Shown: positions 8,301 to 16,333, counted from the first letter of the stretch. The stretch: DNA of 39,685 nt from an uncultured Collinsella sp. (GCA_900541715.1 UQLI01000021.1:1-39685); one strand, 5' to 3'. Notes: generated by a model not told the origin, from the letters alone. Program-made: numbers and translations.

Positions 8301-9644
8301 ATGTTCGACAAAGTGCTCATCGCCAACCGCGGCGAAGTCGCGGTCCGTGTTATCCGCGCGTGCCGCGATATGGGCATCAAGACCGTCGCCGTTTATTCCA
8401 CGGCCGATGCGGACGCGCTGCACGTGCAGCTTGCCGACGAGGCGTATTGCATCGGCGGTCCGCGTCTTGCCGAGAGCTACCTCAACGACGATGCTGTGCT
8501 CACCTGTGCCGTAAAGTCGGGAGCTAAAGCAATTCATCCCGGCTATGGCTTTTTCTCCGAGAAGGCGAGCTTCGTGCGCGACTGCGACAAGTATGGCCTG
8601 GCGTTTGTCGGCCCTTCGGCCGAGGTGATCGACAGCATGGGCGACAAGGACGCCGCACGCCGAACGGCTGCCGCGGCAGGCGTGCCCATCGTGCCGGGTT
8701 GCGATCTGCTCAAAAGTCCCGAGGAGGCGACGGCCGAGGCCGAGCGTATTGGCTGCCCCGTGCTTATTAAGGCGCGTGCCGGCGGTGGCGGCCGCGGCAT
8801 TCGCAAGGTCGAGCGCGTGGAAGATGCGGCAAAGGCGTTCATCGAGGCGCGTGCCGAGGGCGAGGCCGTTTTTGGCGACGGCGAGTGCTACATGGAGAAG
8901 TTCGTCGCGCCGGCGCACCACGTTGAGGTGCAGATTATGGCCGATAAGCAGGGCCATGTGTTTTCGCTCGGCGAGCGCGAGTGCTCGGTGCAGCGCCGCA
9001 ACCAAAAGCTGATCGAGGAGAGCCCCGCGCCGTGCCTCGACGGACACGACGACATTCGTGCTCGCATGCACAAGGCAGCGCGTGACCTGGCTCGTGCCGT
9101 CGGCTACGAAGGAGCCGGTACCATCGAGTTCCTGTATTCGGACGACGGCAATTTCTACTTTATGGAAATGAACACGCGCTTGCAGGTGGAGCATCCGGTT
9201 ACGGAGTTTGTGACCGATACCGACTTGGTCAAGTGGCAGCTGCGCGTGGCGGCCGGCCAGCCTCTGCCCTTTGAGCAGGAGGACATGCCGGTCCGCAACC
9301 ATGCCATGGAGTGCCGCATCAATGCCGAAACGCCGGACTTTCTGCCGTCATGCGGAACGGTCACCGCGTTGCGTGTGCCGGGTGGTCCGCGCGTGCGTTG
9401 GGATTCGGCCATGTTTACCGGTGCGAACGTTCCGCCGTACTACGACTCCATGCTCGGCAAGCTCATCGTGTGTGCGCCCACGCGTGACGGCGCCATTCGC
9501 AAGATGCGCTCGGCCCTGGGCGAGCTCGTGATTGAGGGCGTGAGCGAAAACAGCGAGCTTCAGCTCGACGTGCTGGCAAATGACGAGTTCTTGTCGGGCA
9601 TGTATCACACCGATCTGATGGGGCGTCTCTATGCTGATGAATAG
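8301..9644 (+). CDS. accC: Acetyl-CoA carboxylase, biotin carboxylase subunit
   Basis: 447 residues, the usual size for AccC. It carboxylates the biotin on AccB using ATP and bicarbonate. It is recognised by the N-terminal KVLIANRGEVAVRVIRACR, the HPGYGFFSE motif, the ATP-grasp glycine loop KARAGGGGRGIRKV, FIEARAEGEAVFGDGECYMEKF, and the catalytic MEMNTRLQVEHPVTE region. The ATG at 8301 follows AAGGAAGG at 8289-8296. The longer open frame upstream is fabZ read in another phase. The 3' end overlaps accDA by 14 bases. Confidence 0.97.
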   Translation: MFDKVLIANRGEVAVRVIRACRDMGIKTVAVYSTADADALHVQLADEAYCIGGPRLAESYLNDDAVLTCAVKSGAKAIHPGYGFFSEKASFVRDCDKYGLAFVGPSAEVIDSMGDKDAARRTAAAAGVPIVPGCDLLKSPEEATAEAERIGCPVLIKARAGGGGRGIRKVERVEDAAKAFIEARAEGEAVFGDGECYMEKFVAPAHHVEVQIMADKQGHVFSLGERECSVQRRNQKLIEESPAPCLDGHDDIRARMHKAARDLARAVGYEGAGTIEFLYSDDGNFYFMEMNTRLQVEHPVTEFVTDTDLVKWQLRVAAGQPLPFEQEDMPVRNHAMECRINAETPDFLPSCGTVTALRVPGGPRVRWDSAMFTGANVPPYYDSMLGKLIVCAPTRDGAIRKMRSALGELVIEGVSENSELQLDVLANDEFLSGMYHTDLMGRLYADE

Positions 9645-11355
9645 AAAAGCGAAGACGGTCAATGTCCTTGAGGGGCCGATAACCGAGTCATGCGCCGAGT
9701 TTCCCGCGCGCCACGTGTTTATCAAGTGCCCGGAGTGCCGCCGTGTGATCGATGAGGCACGCCTGCACGACAACCTCGAGGTCTGCCCTCGTTGCGGCAA
9801 ACACTTTCGCGTGAGCGGTCGCACGCGCATGCGCATGACGGTCGACGAGGGCACGTTTGAGGAATGGGATGCCAATCTGGCGTCGGAGGACTTCCTCTCG
9901 TTTCCCGGCTATGCCGACAAGCTCAAGAGCGTGAGCGAGCGTTCGGGCGAGCGTGATGCCGTTGTGTGCGGCAGGGGCGAAATCTGCGGTTGCGATACGG
10001 CGCTCTTCTTTATGGACGCCAACTTTATGATGGGCTCGATGGGCTCCGTGGTGGGCGAGAAGATTTGTCGCACATTTGAGCGTGCGACCGAGCTGGGATT
10101 GCCAGTTGTCGGCTTTACCGTTTCGGGCGGTGCGCGCATGCAAGAGGGCGTGACCTCGCTTATGCAGATGGCCAAGATTTCTGCGGCGGTTAGGCGCCAC
10201 AGCGAGGCGGGCGGCCTGTACATCACGGTGCTCACCGACCCCACGACCGGAGGCGTAACCGCGAGCTTTGCCATGGAGGGCGACATTATCCTGGCCGAGC
10301 CCGATGCCCTGACGGCATTTGCCGGCCCGCGCGTGATCGAGCAGAACATGCACAAGCGCCTGCCCAAGGGATTCCAGCGTTCCGAGTTTTTGCTGGAGCA
10401 CGGCTTTTGCGATGCCGTTGTTCCGCGCGGCGAGATTGCGCTCACGGTAGGCGAGCTGCTGGCGCTGCACGAAGGGCACGCGCCCGGCCTGGGGGCACCG
10501 CACGAGATTGTGCATACGGGTCGCCGCGGCAAAAAGCTGGGACACTTGTTTAAGCGCTCGGCGGCGCCCAAAACCGCGCTCGAGATTGTCAAGCAGACCC
10601 GCTCGGCAGATCGTGCCACGGCGGGTGAGATGATCTCGCTGGGCCTGGATGGATTTGTGGAGCTGCACGGCGACCGTTACTTTGGCGACGACGCCGCTGT
10701 GGTGGCTGGCATTGGCTGGAAACACGGACGCCCCGTAACGGTCATCGCCATCGAGCGCGGCACCACGACCAAAGAGCGTATGCGCCGCAACTTTGGCATG
10801 GCACATCCCGAGGGCTACCGCAAAGCGCGTCGCCTGATGCGCCAGGCCGAAAAGTTTGGTCGACCGGTTCTGTGCCTGGTCGATACTTCGGGCGCGTTTT
10901 GCGGCATCGGTGCCGAGGAGCGTGGCCAGGGCGAGGCGATTGCCCAGAATCTCATGGAGATGAGCGGCCTTAAGACGCCGATTGTCTCGGTGGTGACAGG
11001 CGAGGGCGGCTCTGGTGGTGCGCTGGCGCTGTCCGTGGCCGACCGCATCCTGATGCTCTCGAGCTCGGCCTATTCGGTCGTGAGCCCCGAGGCCTGTGCG
11101 TCAATCCTGTGGAAGGATACCGAGCGCGCGAATGAGGCCGCCGAGGCGCTTAAGCTCACGGCTCCCGACCTGTTGGCGCTCGGTATCATCGACGGCATTG
11201 TTGACGATAGGGGCCTGTCGCATGAGGAGATCGCCGGCGCCGTCATGTCCTCGGCATTTGATGCCTTCGATACGCTTGGGCGGCTCGACGACGCGACCCT
11301 CACAAACCTCCGCTACGAAAAGTACCGCGCAATCGGTCAGTACCGCACGATGTGA
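9631..11355 (+). CDS. accDA: Fused acetyl-CoA carboxylase carboxyltransferase (beta + alpha in one chain)
   Basis: 574 residues. It transfers the carboxyl group from biotin to acetyl-CoA, making malonyl-CoA. The N-terminal half (~25-280) is AccD: a zinc ribbon with Cys33, Cys36, Cys52 and Cys55, then GFTVSGGARMQEGVTSLMQM and PTTGGVTASFAM. After a linker (~281-312) the second half is AccA: ELHGDRYFGDD, RNFGMAHPEGYRKA, GEGGSGGALAL and SPEACASILWK. The N-terminal helical segment of stand-alone AccA is missing. There is no stop or frameshift at the junction, so this is a true fusion. The start overlaps accC; ATG 9637 is an alternative. It is the last gene of the fab/acc operon. Confidence 0.94.
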   Translation: MLMNRKAKTVNVLEGPITESCAEFPARHVFIKCPECRRVIDEARLHDNLEVCPRCGKHFRVSGRTRMRMTVDEGTFEEWDANLASEDFLSFPGYADKLKSVSERSGERDAVVCGRGEICGCDTALFFMDANFMMGSMGSVVGEKICRTFERATELGLPVVGFTVSGGARMQEGVTSLMQMAKISAAVRRHSEAGGLYITVLTDPTTGGVTASFAMEGDIILAEPDALTAFAGPRVIEQNMHKRLPKGFQRSEFLLEHGFCDAVVPRGEIALTVGELLALHEGHAPGLGAPHEIVHTGRRGKKLGHLFKRSAAPKTALEIVKQTRSADRATAGEMISLGLDGFVELHGDRYFGDDAAVVAGIGWKHGRPVTVIAIERGTTTKERMRRNFGMAHPEGYRKARRLMRQAEKFGRPVLCLVDTSGAFCGIGAEERGQGEAIAQNLMEMSGLKTPIVSVVTGEGGSGGALALSVADRILMLSSSAYSVVSPEACASILWKDTERANEAAEALKLTAPDLLALGIIDGIVDDRGLSHEEIAGAVMSSAFDAFDTLGRLDDATLTNLRYEKYRAIGQYRTM

Positions 11356-11356
11356 C

Positions 11357-11400
11357 TAGGGGACAGTCCGCATGTCACATTGGGAAAGGGTTCCTGTGTC
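11357..11400. repeat. GGGGACAG-type repeat fragment at the accDA/EIIC junction
   Basis: The segment holds GGGGACAGTCC and, inverted further on, GGAACCC / GGGTTCC-like and TGTCAC elements (ATGTCACATT, TGTGTCACA). The GGGGACAG core recurs at 20920, 23043 and 25175, where it sits in hairpin loops. It covers the proposed start of the next gene. Confidence 0.45.
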
Positions 11401-12610
11401 ACAAGTTTCTAACACCTCGTTTACAACGACGGTTTCATCAAACGCCATGGCCGTGGTGGACTATCTGTCCAAAAGCATGATGTCGGCGCTGCCGTTTATT
11501 GTCTGCGCGGCGTTGTTCCGCACCGTCGCCGTCATTATGGGTGAAGGCATGCTGGGCCTGTGGTCTGCCGATTCCGAAATCTATCGCCTGTTCTACAGTT
11601 GGCTCTATAACGCCGGCTACTACTTTTTGCCCATTTATCTTGGTTGGGCGGCCGCCCGCCAGCTCGGTTGCTCGGAGCAGCTGGGCATGATGCTGGGCGG
11701 CGTATTGATTGCGCCCGATCTGCTTAAGCTCGTCGATGCCGCATCGACGACGGGGGCATCGATGACTTCCGTGTATGGCCTGCTTCCCGCGCCGGTCAAC
11801 GATTACACGACGACTGTTATTCCGGTTCTCATCTCGGTGCCCGTGCTATGGCGAGTGGAGTGTTTCTTTAAGCGCGTTATCCCTAAGGCCGTGGCGTTTT
11901 CGTTTGTTCCGTTTACAACCATGCTTGTCATGGTTCCGGTTTCGCTGTGTATCACGGCGCCGGCGGGCAGCTATCTGGGCATGCTGTTGGGCCAGCTTAT
12001 GTTTATGCTTGGCAATTCCGGTGGCATCGTGTCGCTGCTCACACTCATGGGGCTTGCCGCGGGTTGGGAGTTTCTTAAGATTGCAGGCGTCAGCAACGTT
12101 GTCCTATCGCTTGCCTATGCTCAGTTTATGAGTGTGGGAACGGATTCGTGCATCCTGATCGCCGCGACGATGGCGACGTTCGCCGTTTGGGGCATGCCCT
12201 TTGGCGCGTCGCTCCGCGTTGCGGATAAGGACGAGAAGGCACTCATGCTGGGCTATTCAATCTCGGGTATTCTTGGCGGCGTAAGCGAGCCGGCGCTGTA
12301 CGGTTGCGGCTTTAAATATGGCAGGTGCCTGACGTGCATGGCCATTGGCGGCGCCGTCGGAGGCCTTGTTGCAGCCGTGGGCCACGTTACGGCCTATACC
12401 ATTGGCATGACGAATGTCCTCATGGTCATTGGCTTTGCCACGGGCGGCATCTCGAACTTGCTGTGGTGCTGCGTTGCCGGCGGCACAGCATTTGCGGTGT
12501 CTGCGGCGCTGAGCTACTGCTTTGGCGTGGTGCCGGCGAAGGGGCAGGCGACGGAGAACGGAGCCGATTCGCCCGAAACAGTGGCGAGCGCTGCTGAAGT
12601 AAGCGCATAA
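11372..12610 (+). CDS. PTS sugar transporter EIIC component, glucose/glucoside family, stand-alone
   Basis: 412 residues, polytopic, about ten hydrophobic segments from residue ~26 to ~390. It resembles the membrane (IIC) domain of beta-glucoside/glucose PTS permeases: VVDYLSKSMMSALPFIV at the start, TGASMTSVYGLLPAPVNDYTTTVIPVL in the middle, and GILGGVSEPALYGCGF, which matches the GITEPAIYG sugar-site motif. No IIA or IIB domain or gene is next to it, so it would need partners from elsewhere or have another role. Start uncertain: ATG 11372, GTG 11396 (5 bases after AAAGGG) and ATG 11447 (best family match) are in frame, and the first two fall in repeat-like DNA. The substrate is unknown. Confidence 0.8.
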   Translation: MSHWERVPVSQVSNTSFTTTVSSNAMAVVDYLSKSMMSALPFIVCAALFRTVAVIMGEGMLGLWSADSEIYRLFYSWLYNAGYYFLPIYLGWAAARQLGCSEQLGMMLGGVLIAPDLLKLVDAASTTGASMTSVYGLLPAPVNDYTTTVIPVLISVPVLWRVECFFKRVIPKAVAFSFVPFTTMLVMVPVSLCITAPAGSYLGMLLGQLMFMLGNSGGIVSLLTLMGLAAGWEFLKIAGVSNVVLSLAYAQFMSVGTDSCILIAATMATFAVWGMPFGASLRVADKDEKALMLGYSISGILGGVSEPALYGCGFKYGRCLTCMAIGGAVGGLVAAVGHVTAYTIGMTNVLMVIGFATGGISNLLWCCVAGGTAFAVSAALSYCFGVVPAKGQATENGADSPETVASAAEVSA

Positions 12611-12621
12611 ACCTGCGCGAC

Positions 12622-12680
12622 AAAAGGACGATTCCTTTGTTTTGTTCCAAGGCCGTGGCCCTTGTGGGTTGCGGCCTTTT
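12622..12680 (+). terminator. Terminator region after the EIIC gene
   Basis: Two stems in a row: AAAGGA/TCCTTT followed by GTTTTGTT (12622-12645), then AAGGCCG...CGGCCTTTTT (12648-12680), the stronger one with a five-T tail. Confidence 0.8.
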
Positions 12681-12760
12681 TGTATCTGGAGGACAAAGTG
12701 GCTACACTACAATCCGTTTGAGCAATAGATATATAAGTAGTACCGTGGGGGCGGATGTAG

Positions 12761-13915
12761 ATGGTCGAGTGGATTGTTAAGCGCGCGCAGGGCGATCGTG
12801 CGCGTGTGGGCACGTTAGCGGGCATGGTGTGTATTGTCGCCAATGTTGCGCTTTGTGCTGCGAAGGGCGCAATTGGTGTGGTTTCGGGATCGGTTTCGAT
12901 TGTGGCGGATGCCATGAACAACCTGTCCGATGCCAGCTCGAATATCGTGAGCGTGCTGGGCTTTAAGCTGGCGAGCAAGCCGGCCGACCCCGAGCATCCT
13001 TACGGCCACGGTCGCTATGAGTATCTCTCGGGATTGGTCGTGGCGGCGCTCGTGCTGCTGATTGGCGTTGAACTGGTGAAGTCCTCGGTCGAGCGCGTCA
13101 TCCACCCCGAACCTGTCGAGTTCTCGCTTGCCCTGGTGGCAGTTCTAGTGCTTTCGATGGTCGTAAAGCTCTGGATGGCGGCCCTCAACCAAAAGCTCGG
13201 TGATTGCATTGAGTCCGAGACGCTGCATGCGACCGCGCAGGATTCCAAGAACGATGTTCTTGCCACGGGTGCCGTACTGGCGTGCGCAATCGTTTCGCAG
13301 GTGACGGGCATCAACCTTGACGCTTGGGTCGGCCTTGCCGTTGGTGCCTATATTGGCTGGAGCGGTTTTGAACTCATCCAGGATACGGTGAGCCCGCTTT
13401 TGGGCCAGACGCCCGATCCTAAGCTGGTCAAGCACATTCGAGACAAGATCATGAGCTACCCCGGCGTTTTGGGCGTTCACGATCTGATGGTTCACGATTA
13501 CGGCCCGGGCAGGAAGTTCGCAAGCGCTCACGCCGAGATGGCAGCCGAGGCCAGCCCTCTGGAAAGTCATGACACGCTCGACAATATTGAGCAGGCGTTT
13601 AGGAACGAAGACGGCATGATCGTCACGCTCCATTACGATCCCATCGTGACCGATGACCCCAAGCTGGCAAGCATGCGTTTGCGCATCAACGCCATGGCTC
13701 AACAGATCGATAGCCGTCTTACAATTCACGATCTGCGCTGTGTGCCGGGTCCCACGCACACCAACGTGATTTTTGACTGCGTGCGACCCTCGGATCTGCA
13801 GATGAGTGCCGAAGACTTAAAGCACGCGCTGGCACAACGGGTCGAATCGGAATACCCCAAGTCGATTACCAAGATCACGATCGACGAAGACTACGTAGGC
13901 CATACCCACGAGTAG
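12761..13915 (+). CDS. Cation diffusion facilitator family divalent metal exporter
   Basis: 384 residues. It has six predicted membrane segments in the first ~215 residues, then a cytosolic domain. Family motifs: SGSVSIVADAMNNLSDASSN, HPYGHGRYEYL and ATAQDSKNDVLATGAV. The putative transport site reads Asn53-x3-Asp57 and Asp161-x3-Asp165 in place of the His/Asp set of zinc exporters; Asn/Asp sets are described for manganese exporters of the family. Mn(II) efflux is therefore the preferred inference, not a proof. The C-terminal domain is longer than in YiiP-type proteins. The ATG has only a weak G-rich site upstream (12746-12753). It stands alone after a terminator; a TACAAT at 12708 may be part of its promoter. 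Confidence 0.88.
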   Translation: MVEWIVKRAQGDRARVGTLAGMVCIVANVALCAAKGAIGVVSGSVSIVADAMNNLSDASSNIVSVLGFKLASKPADPEHPYGHGRYEYLSGLVVAALVLLIGVELVKSSVERVIHPEPVEFSLALVAVLVLSMVVKLWMAALNQKLGDCIESETLHATAQDSKNDVLATGAVLACAIVSQVTGINLDAWVGLAVGAYIGWSGFELIQDTVSPLLGQTPDPKLVKHIRDKIMSYPGVLGVHDLMVHDYGPGRKFASAHAEMAAEASPLESHDTLDNIEQAFRNEDGMIVTLHYDPIVTDDPKLASMRLRINAMAQQIDSRLTIHDLRCVPGPTHTNVIFDCVRPSDLQMSAEDLKHALAQRVESEYPKSITKITIDEDYVGHTHE

Positions 13916-13954
13916 GGCTGCGCCGGTAAAGCTGGTTATACAGAAGGGGAGAGC

Positions 13955-14581
13955 ATGAAGCGTCTATATCTACTCCGCCATGGTCAGACAGAATTCAACG
14001 TCAAAAAGCTCGTCCAGGGTCGCTGCGATTCTCCGCTCACCGATCTGGGCCGCCAGCAGGCACGGGCGGCAGCCGCATGGCTCAAGGCCCACGGCGTCGT
14101 CCCCAACAAAGTGGTCTCATCACCCTTAGGCCGAGCCATGGACACAGCAAGCCTCGTCTCAGCCGAACTCCTCGGCCCGGACGCTGCTGCCGAGCCCTGC
14201 GAAGGCATCATCGAGCGCTGCTACGGCTCCTTCGAAGAGGGGCCGCACGACGCGCTGCCCACCGACGTCTGGGATCCAGGCGAGGACCTGGTCCCCTTCG
14301 GAGGAGAAGGAAGCCGCGCGCTGCAAGAGCGCATGGTAGACACTCTCACCGATATCATGGGCGTCGAGGGCATCGAAACCCTCCTGGCAGTAAGCCACGG
14401 CAGCGCCAGCCGCCAATTCATCAAGGCTGCAGCCCCAGAGGGCTTCGAGCTCCCAGCAAAACTCCCCAACTGCGCCATCATGATCTTTAATTTCGATGAG
14501 GCAAAGCCACAAGCAGAAGGCGAGTCTCATCAATGCAAGTTCACCCTTCAGCAAATAGTGGACCCTCAACAAAGTCATTAG
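13955..14581 (+). CDS. Histidine phosphatase family protein (phosphoglycerate-mutase-like)
   Basis: 208 residues. The N-terminus has the phosphohistidine motif LLRHGQTEFN (His9), followed by LVQGRCDSPLTDLGRQQA. VVSSPLGRAMDTA and the second catalytic His in LLAVSHGSASRQF complete the branch-1 signature. Members hydrolyse small phosphate esters; phosphoglycerate mutase, alpha-ribazole phosphatase and sugar phosphatase roles cannot be told apart here. The ATG follows AGGGGAGAG. It is 39 bases after the metal exporter and may be co-transcribed. The giant inverted repeat begins 31 bases after its stop. Confidence 0.9.
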   Translation: MKRLYLLRHGQTEFNVKKLVQGRCDSPLTDLGRQQARAAAAWLKAHGVVPNKVVSSPLGRAMDTASLVSAELLGPDAAAEPCEGIIERCYGSFEEGPHDALPTDVWDPGEDLVPFGGEGSRALQERMVDTLTDIMGVEGIETLLAVSHGSASRQFIKAAAPEGFELPAKLPNCAIMIFNFDEAKPQAEGESHQCKFTLQQIVDPQQSH

Positions 14582-14611
14582 CCTGAGCGAGCAAGGTTTA
14601 GCAGACATCAA

Positions 14612-14788
14612 CGTGGCGTTCCCAGTGTGCGGCGGAGGGGGCGGGCCTGAGACATATTAAGGTTGTCGCGAGTTCCGCACGAACAGGAGAGCACTTAATG
14701 TGCTCTCCGTCGTGAGCAGGACTGTAGAGCAGCAACCTTAATATGTCTCAGGCCCGCCCCCTCCGCCGCACACTGGGAACGTGCCACG
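14612..14788. repeat. Giant inverted repeat with perfect 49-bp arms
   Basis: Positions 14617-14665 and 14733-14781 are exact reverse complements (from CGTTCCCAGTGTGCGG to ATATTAAGGTTG on the left). Allowing a 2-base bulge, pairing extends outward by CGTGG/CCACG to 14612 and 14788. The 67-base centre contains a second hairpin: CACGA-aca-GGAGAGCAC, loop TTAAT, GTGCTCTCC-g-TCGTG (14678-14714). It lies between the phosphatase gene and the promoter region of rplC. No transposase and no clear target-site duplication are seen. Confidence 0.92.
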
Positions 14789-14830
14789 CACTTTACCTGC
14801 GTAAACAATGTGAGTGAAATATGAATCTCG

Positions 14831-14857
14831 ATGGATACGCCCGCAGCCGTGTATACT
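14831..14857 (+). promoter_or_regulatory. Conserved upstream motif of the rplC block (probable promoter)
   Basis: ATGGATACGCCCG followed by CAGCCGTGTATACT. The same 26-base pattern with three substitutions is found upstream of rplB at 16695-16720. It ends in TATACT, a good -10 hexamer, but no strong -35 lies 16-18 bases upstream. The inner part has dyad symmetry (ATACG, 8 bases, CGTGT). Confidence 0.6.
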
Positions 14858-14873
14858 AATCAGCTGTGTGTAA

Positions 14874-15039
14874 CCAGGGAGTATTCTGGCTGGACAAAAT
14901 GCCTGCTTAATAGGGTTGTCAGGTAGTCCGGGCGCAATACAAGACTGGGGAGCACGTCGTGTAAGTAGTGGTCCTCTAGGGGCGTACGCTCGGTGGTGTA
15001 CGCATTGTCCCAAGACCACGCGAGAGTTGGGATCATATC
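14874..15039 (+). promoter_or_regulatory. Structured 5' leader of rplC-rplD-rplW
   Basis: Successive pairings can be drawn by eye: CCAG/CTGG (14874-14889); GGAC-GCCTG with CAGGT-GTCC (14892-14929); and an outer GTGGTC/GACCAC stem (14968-14973 with 15014-15019) enclosing GGGGCGTAC/GTACGC (14979-15003). An autoregulatory r-protein leader, as known for S10 operons of other bacteria, is the likely role, by inference. No open frame or RNA gene is recognised in 14789-15039. Confidence 0.5.
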
Positions 15040-15660
15040 TTGATCAGCATGATTCTCGGCCGCAAGATTGGCATGACCCAGGTTTGGGACGAGGACGACA
15101 ACGTCGTTCCCGTCACGGTCATCCAGGCTGGCCCCTGCGCTGTCTCGCAGGTTAAAACTCAGGCAACCGACGGCTATGACGCCGTCCAGATCGGTTTCGG
15201 CGACATCAAGGCCAAGAACGTGAACAAGCCCATGGCTGGTCACTTCGCCAAGGCTGGCGTCGAGCCTGTCCGCTTCCTTCGTGAGGTCCGCGTCGAGAAC
15301 GGCGAGGAGCACAAGGTCGGCGAGGTCGTCACCGTCGCTGATTTCGCTGATGTCGAGAAGGTCGACGTTATCGGTACCTCCAAGGGTAAGGGCTTCCAGG
15401 GTCGCATCAAGCGCTGGGGTCAGCGCCGCGGTCCTATGACGCATGGTTCTCACTTCCAGCGTCACCCCGGTTCTATCGGTCAGTGCGCCTATCCTGCGCG
15501 CGTCCTCAAGGGCGTCAAGATGGCCGGTCACATGGGTAACGAGCGCGTTACCGTCAAGAACCTTTCCGTTGTCCGCATCGATGCCGAGCAGAACCTCATC
15601 TTGGTCAAGGGCGCTGTCCCGGGTGCCAAGAATGGTCTCGTCGCCATCCGTATGGCCTAA
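15040..15660 (+). CDS. rplC: 50S ribosomal protein L3
   Basis: 206 residues. L3 nucleates 50S assembly and reaches toward the peptidyl-transferase centre. Family blocks: ILGRKIGMTQVWDEDDNVVPVTVI at the N-terminus, DVIGTSKGKGFQGRIKRWG, and GPMTHGSHFQRHPGSIG. The start is probably TTG 15040, with GGGA 7 bases upstream; ATG 15049 (three residues later) has no ribosome binding site but would give an equally typical protein. It opens the second ribosomal block, about 14 kb from rpsJ, its usual upstream neighbour. Codon use is strongly biased. Confidence 0.96.
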   Translation: MISMILGRKIGMTQVWDEDDNVVPVTVIQAGPCAVSQVKTQATDGYDAVQIGFGDIKAKNVNKPMAGHFAKAGVEPVRFLREVRVENGEEHKVGEVVTVADFADVEKVDVIGTSKGKGFQGRIKRWGQRRGPMTHGSHFQRHPGSIGQCAYPARVLKGVKMAGHMGNERVTVKNLSVVRIDAEQNLILVKGAVPGAKNGLVAIRMA

Positions 15661-15706
15661 GGGCCCAGCCCATTTAGCCCAGCGTCATACCAAGGAGAAC
15701 ACTTAA

Positions 15707-16333
15707 ATGGCAAAGTTTGAAGTAAAGAACAGCGAGGGCAAGAAGGTCGCCGAGGCCGAGCTCGCCGCTGAGGTGTACGGCATCGAGCCGAACATCCACG
15801 TTATGCACCACATCGTCAAGTGCCAGATGGCCTCTTGGCGTCAGGGCACCCAGTCTGCTAAGGGCCGCTCTGAGGTTTCCGGTGGCGGCAAGAAGCCTTG
15901 GCGTCAGAAGGGCACCGGCCGTGCCCGCCAGGGTTCCATCCGTGCTGCCCAGTGGCGTCACGGTGGCGTCGTCTTCGCCCCCAAGCCCCGTTCCTACGCT
16001 AAGCGTATGAACAACAAGGAGGTCAAGCTGGCTATGCGCTCCGCGCTGTCCGCCAAGCTGGCCGATGGCGAGCTCGTGCTCGTCGACGACTACGGCTTCG
16101 AGAAGCCTTCCACCAAGGCTGCCGTCGCCATGCTCAAGGCTCTCGGCCTTGAGGGCAAGCGTCTGACCATCATCGTTCGCGATGAGGACGTCAACGCCTA
16201 CCTGTCGTTCCGCAACATTCCCAAGACGTTCATCATCACTGCCGACGAGGCCAACACCTACGATCTCGTCAACAACAACGCCGTGCTGATGCCCGCCGAC
16301 ATCGCCGCTCACTTCGGGGAGGTGCTTGCATAA
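15707..16333 (+). CDS. rplD: 50S ribosomal protein L4
   Basis: 208 residues. L4 lines the exit tunnel; in several bacteria it also represses its own operon by binding the leader. Recognised by HHIVKCQMASWRQGTQSAKGRSEVSGGGKKPWRQKGTGRAR (here beginning near residue 35), then RHGGVVFAPKPRSYAKRMNKE-like sequence and the NPVDIAAHFGEV-type end (here ADIAAHFGEVLA). ATG 15707 has AAGGAG upstream. The stop codon directly abuts the rplW ATG. Confidence 0.97.
   Translation: MAKFEVKNSEGKKVAEAELAAEVYGIEPNIHVMHHIVKCQMASWRQGTQSAKGRSEVSGGGKKPWRQKGTGRARQGSIRAAQWRHGGVVFAPKPRSYAKRMNNKEVKLAMRSALSAKLADGELVLVDDYGFEKPSTKAAVAMLKALGLEGKRLTIIVRDEDVNAYLSFRNIPKTFIITADEANTYDLVNNNAVLMPADIAAHFGEVLA

Noticed and set aside
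6095..8380. A 761-codon open frame on the minus strand
   Set aside because: It runs antisense through fabF, accB and fabZ, is rich in His/Arg/Gly repeats typical of the reverse of GC-rich codons, and matches no family.
14612..14788. Ordinary terminator for the phosphatase gene
   Set aside because: Arms are far longer than any terminator stem and no T-tract follows either arm.
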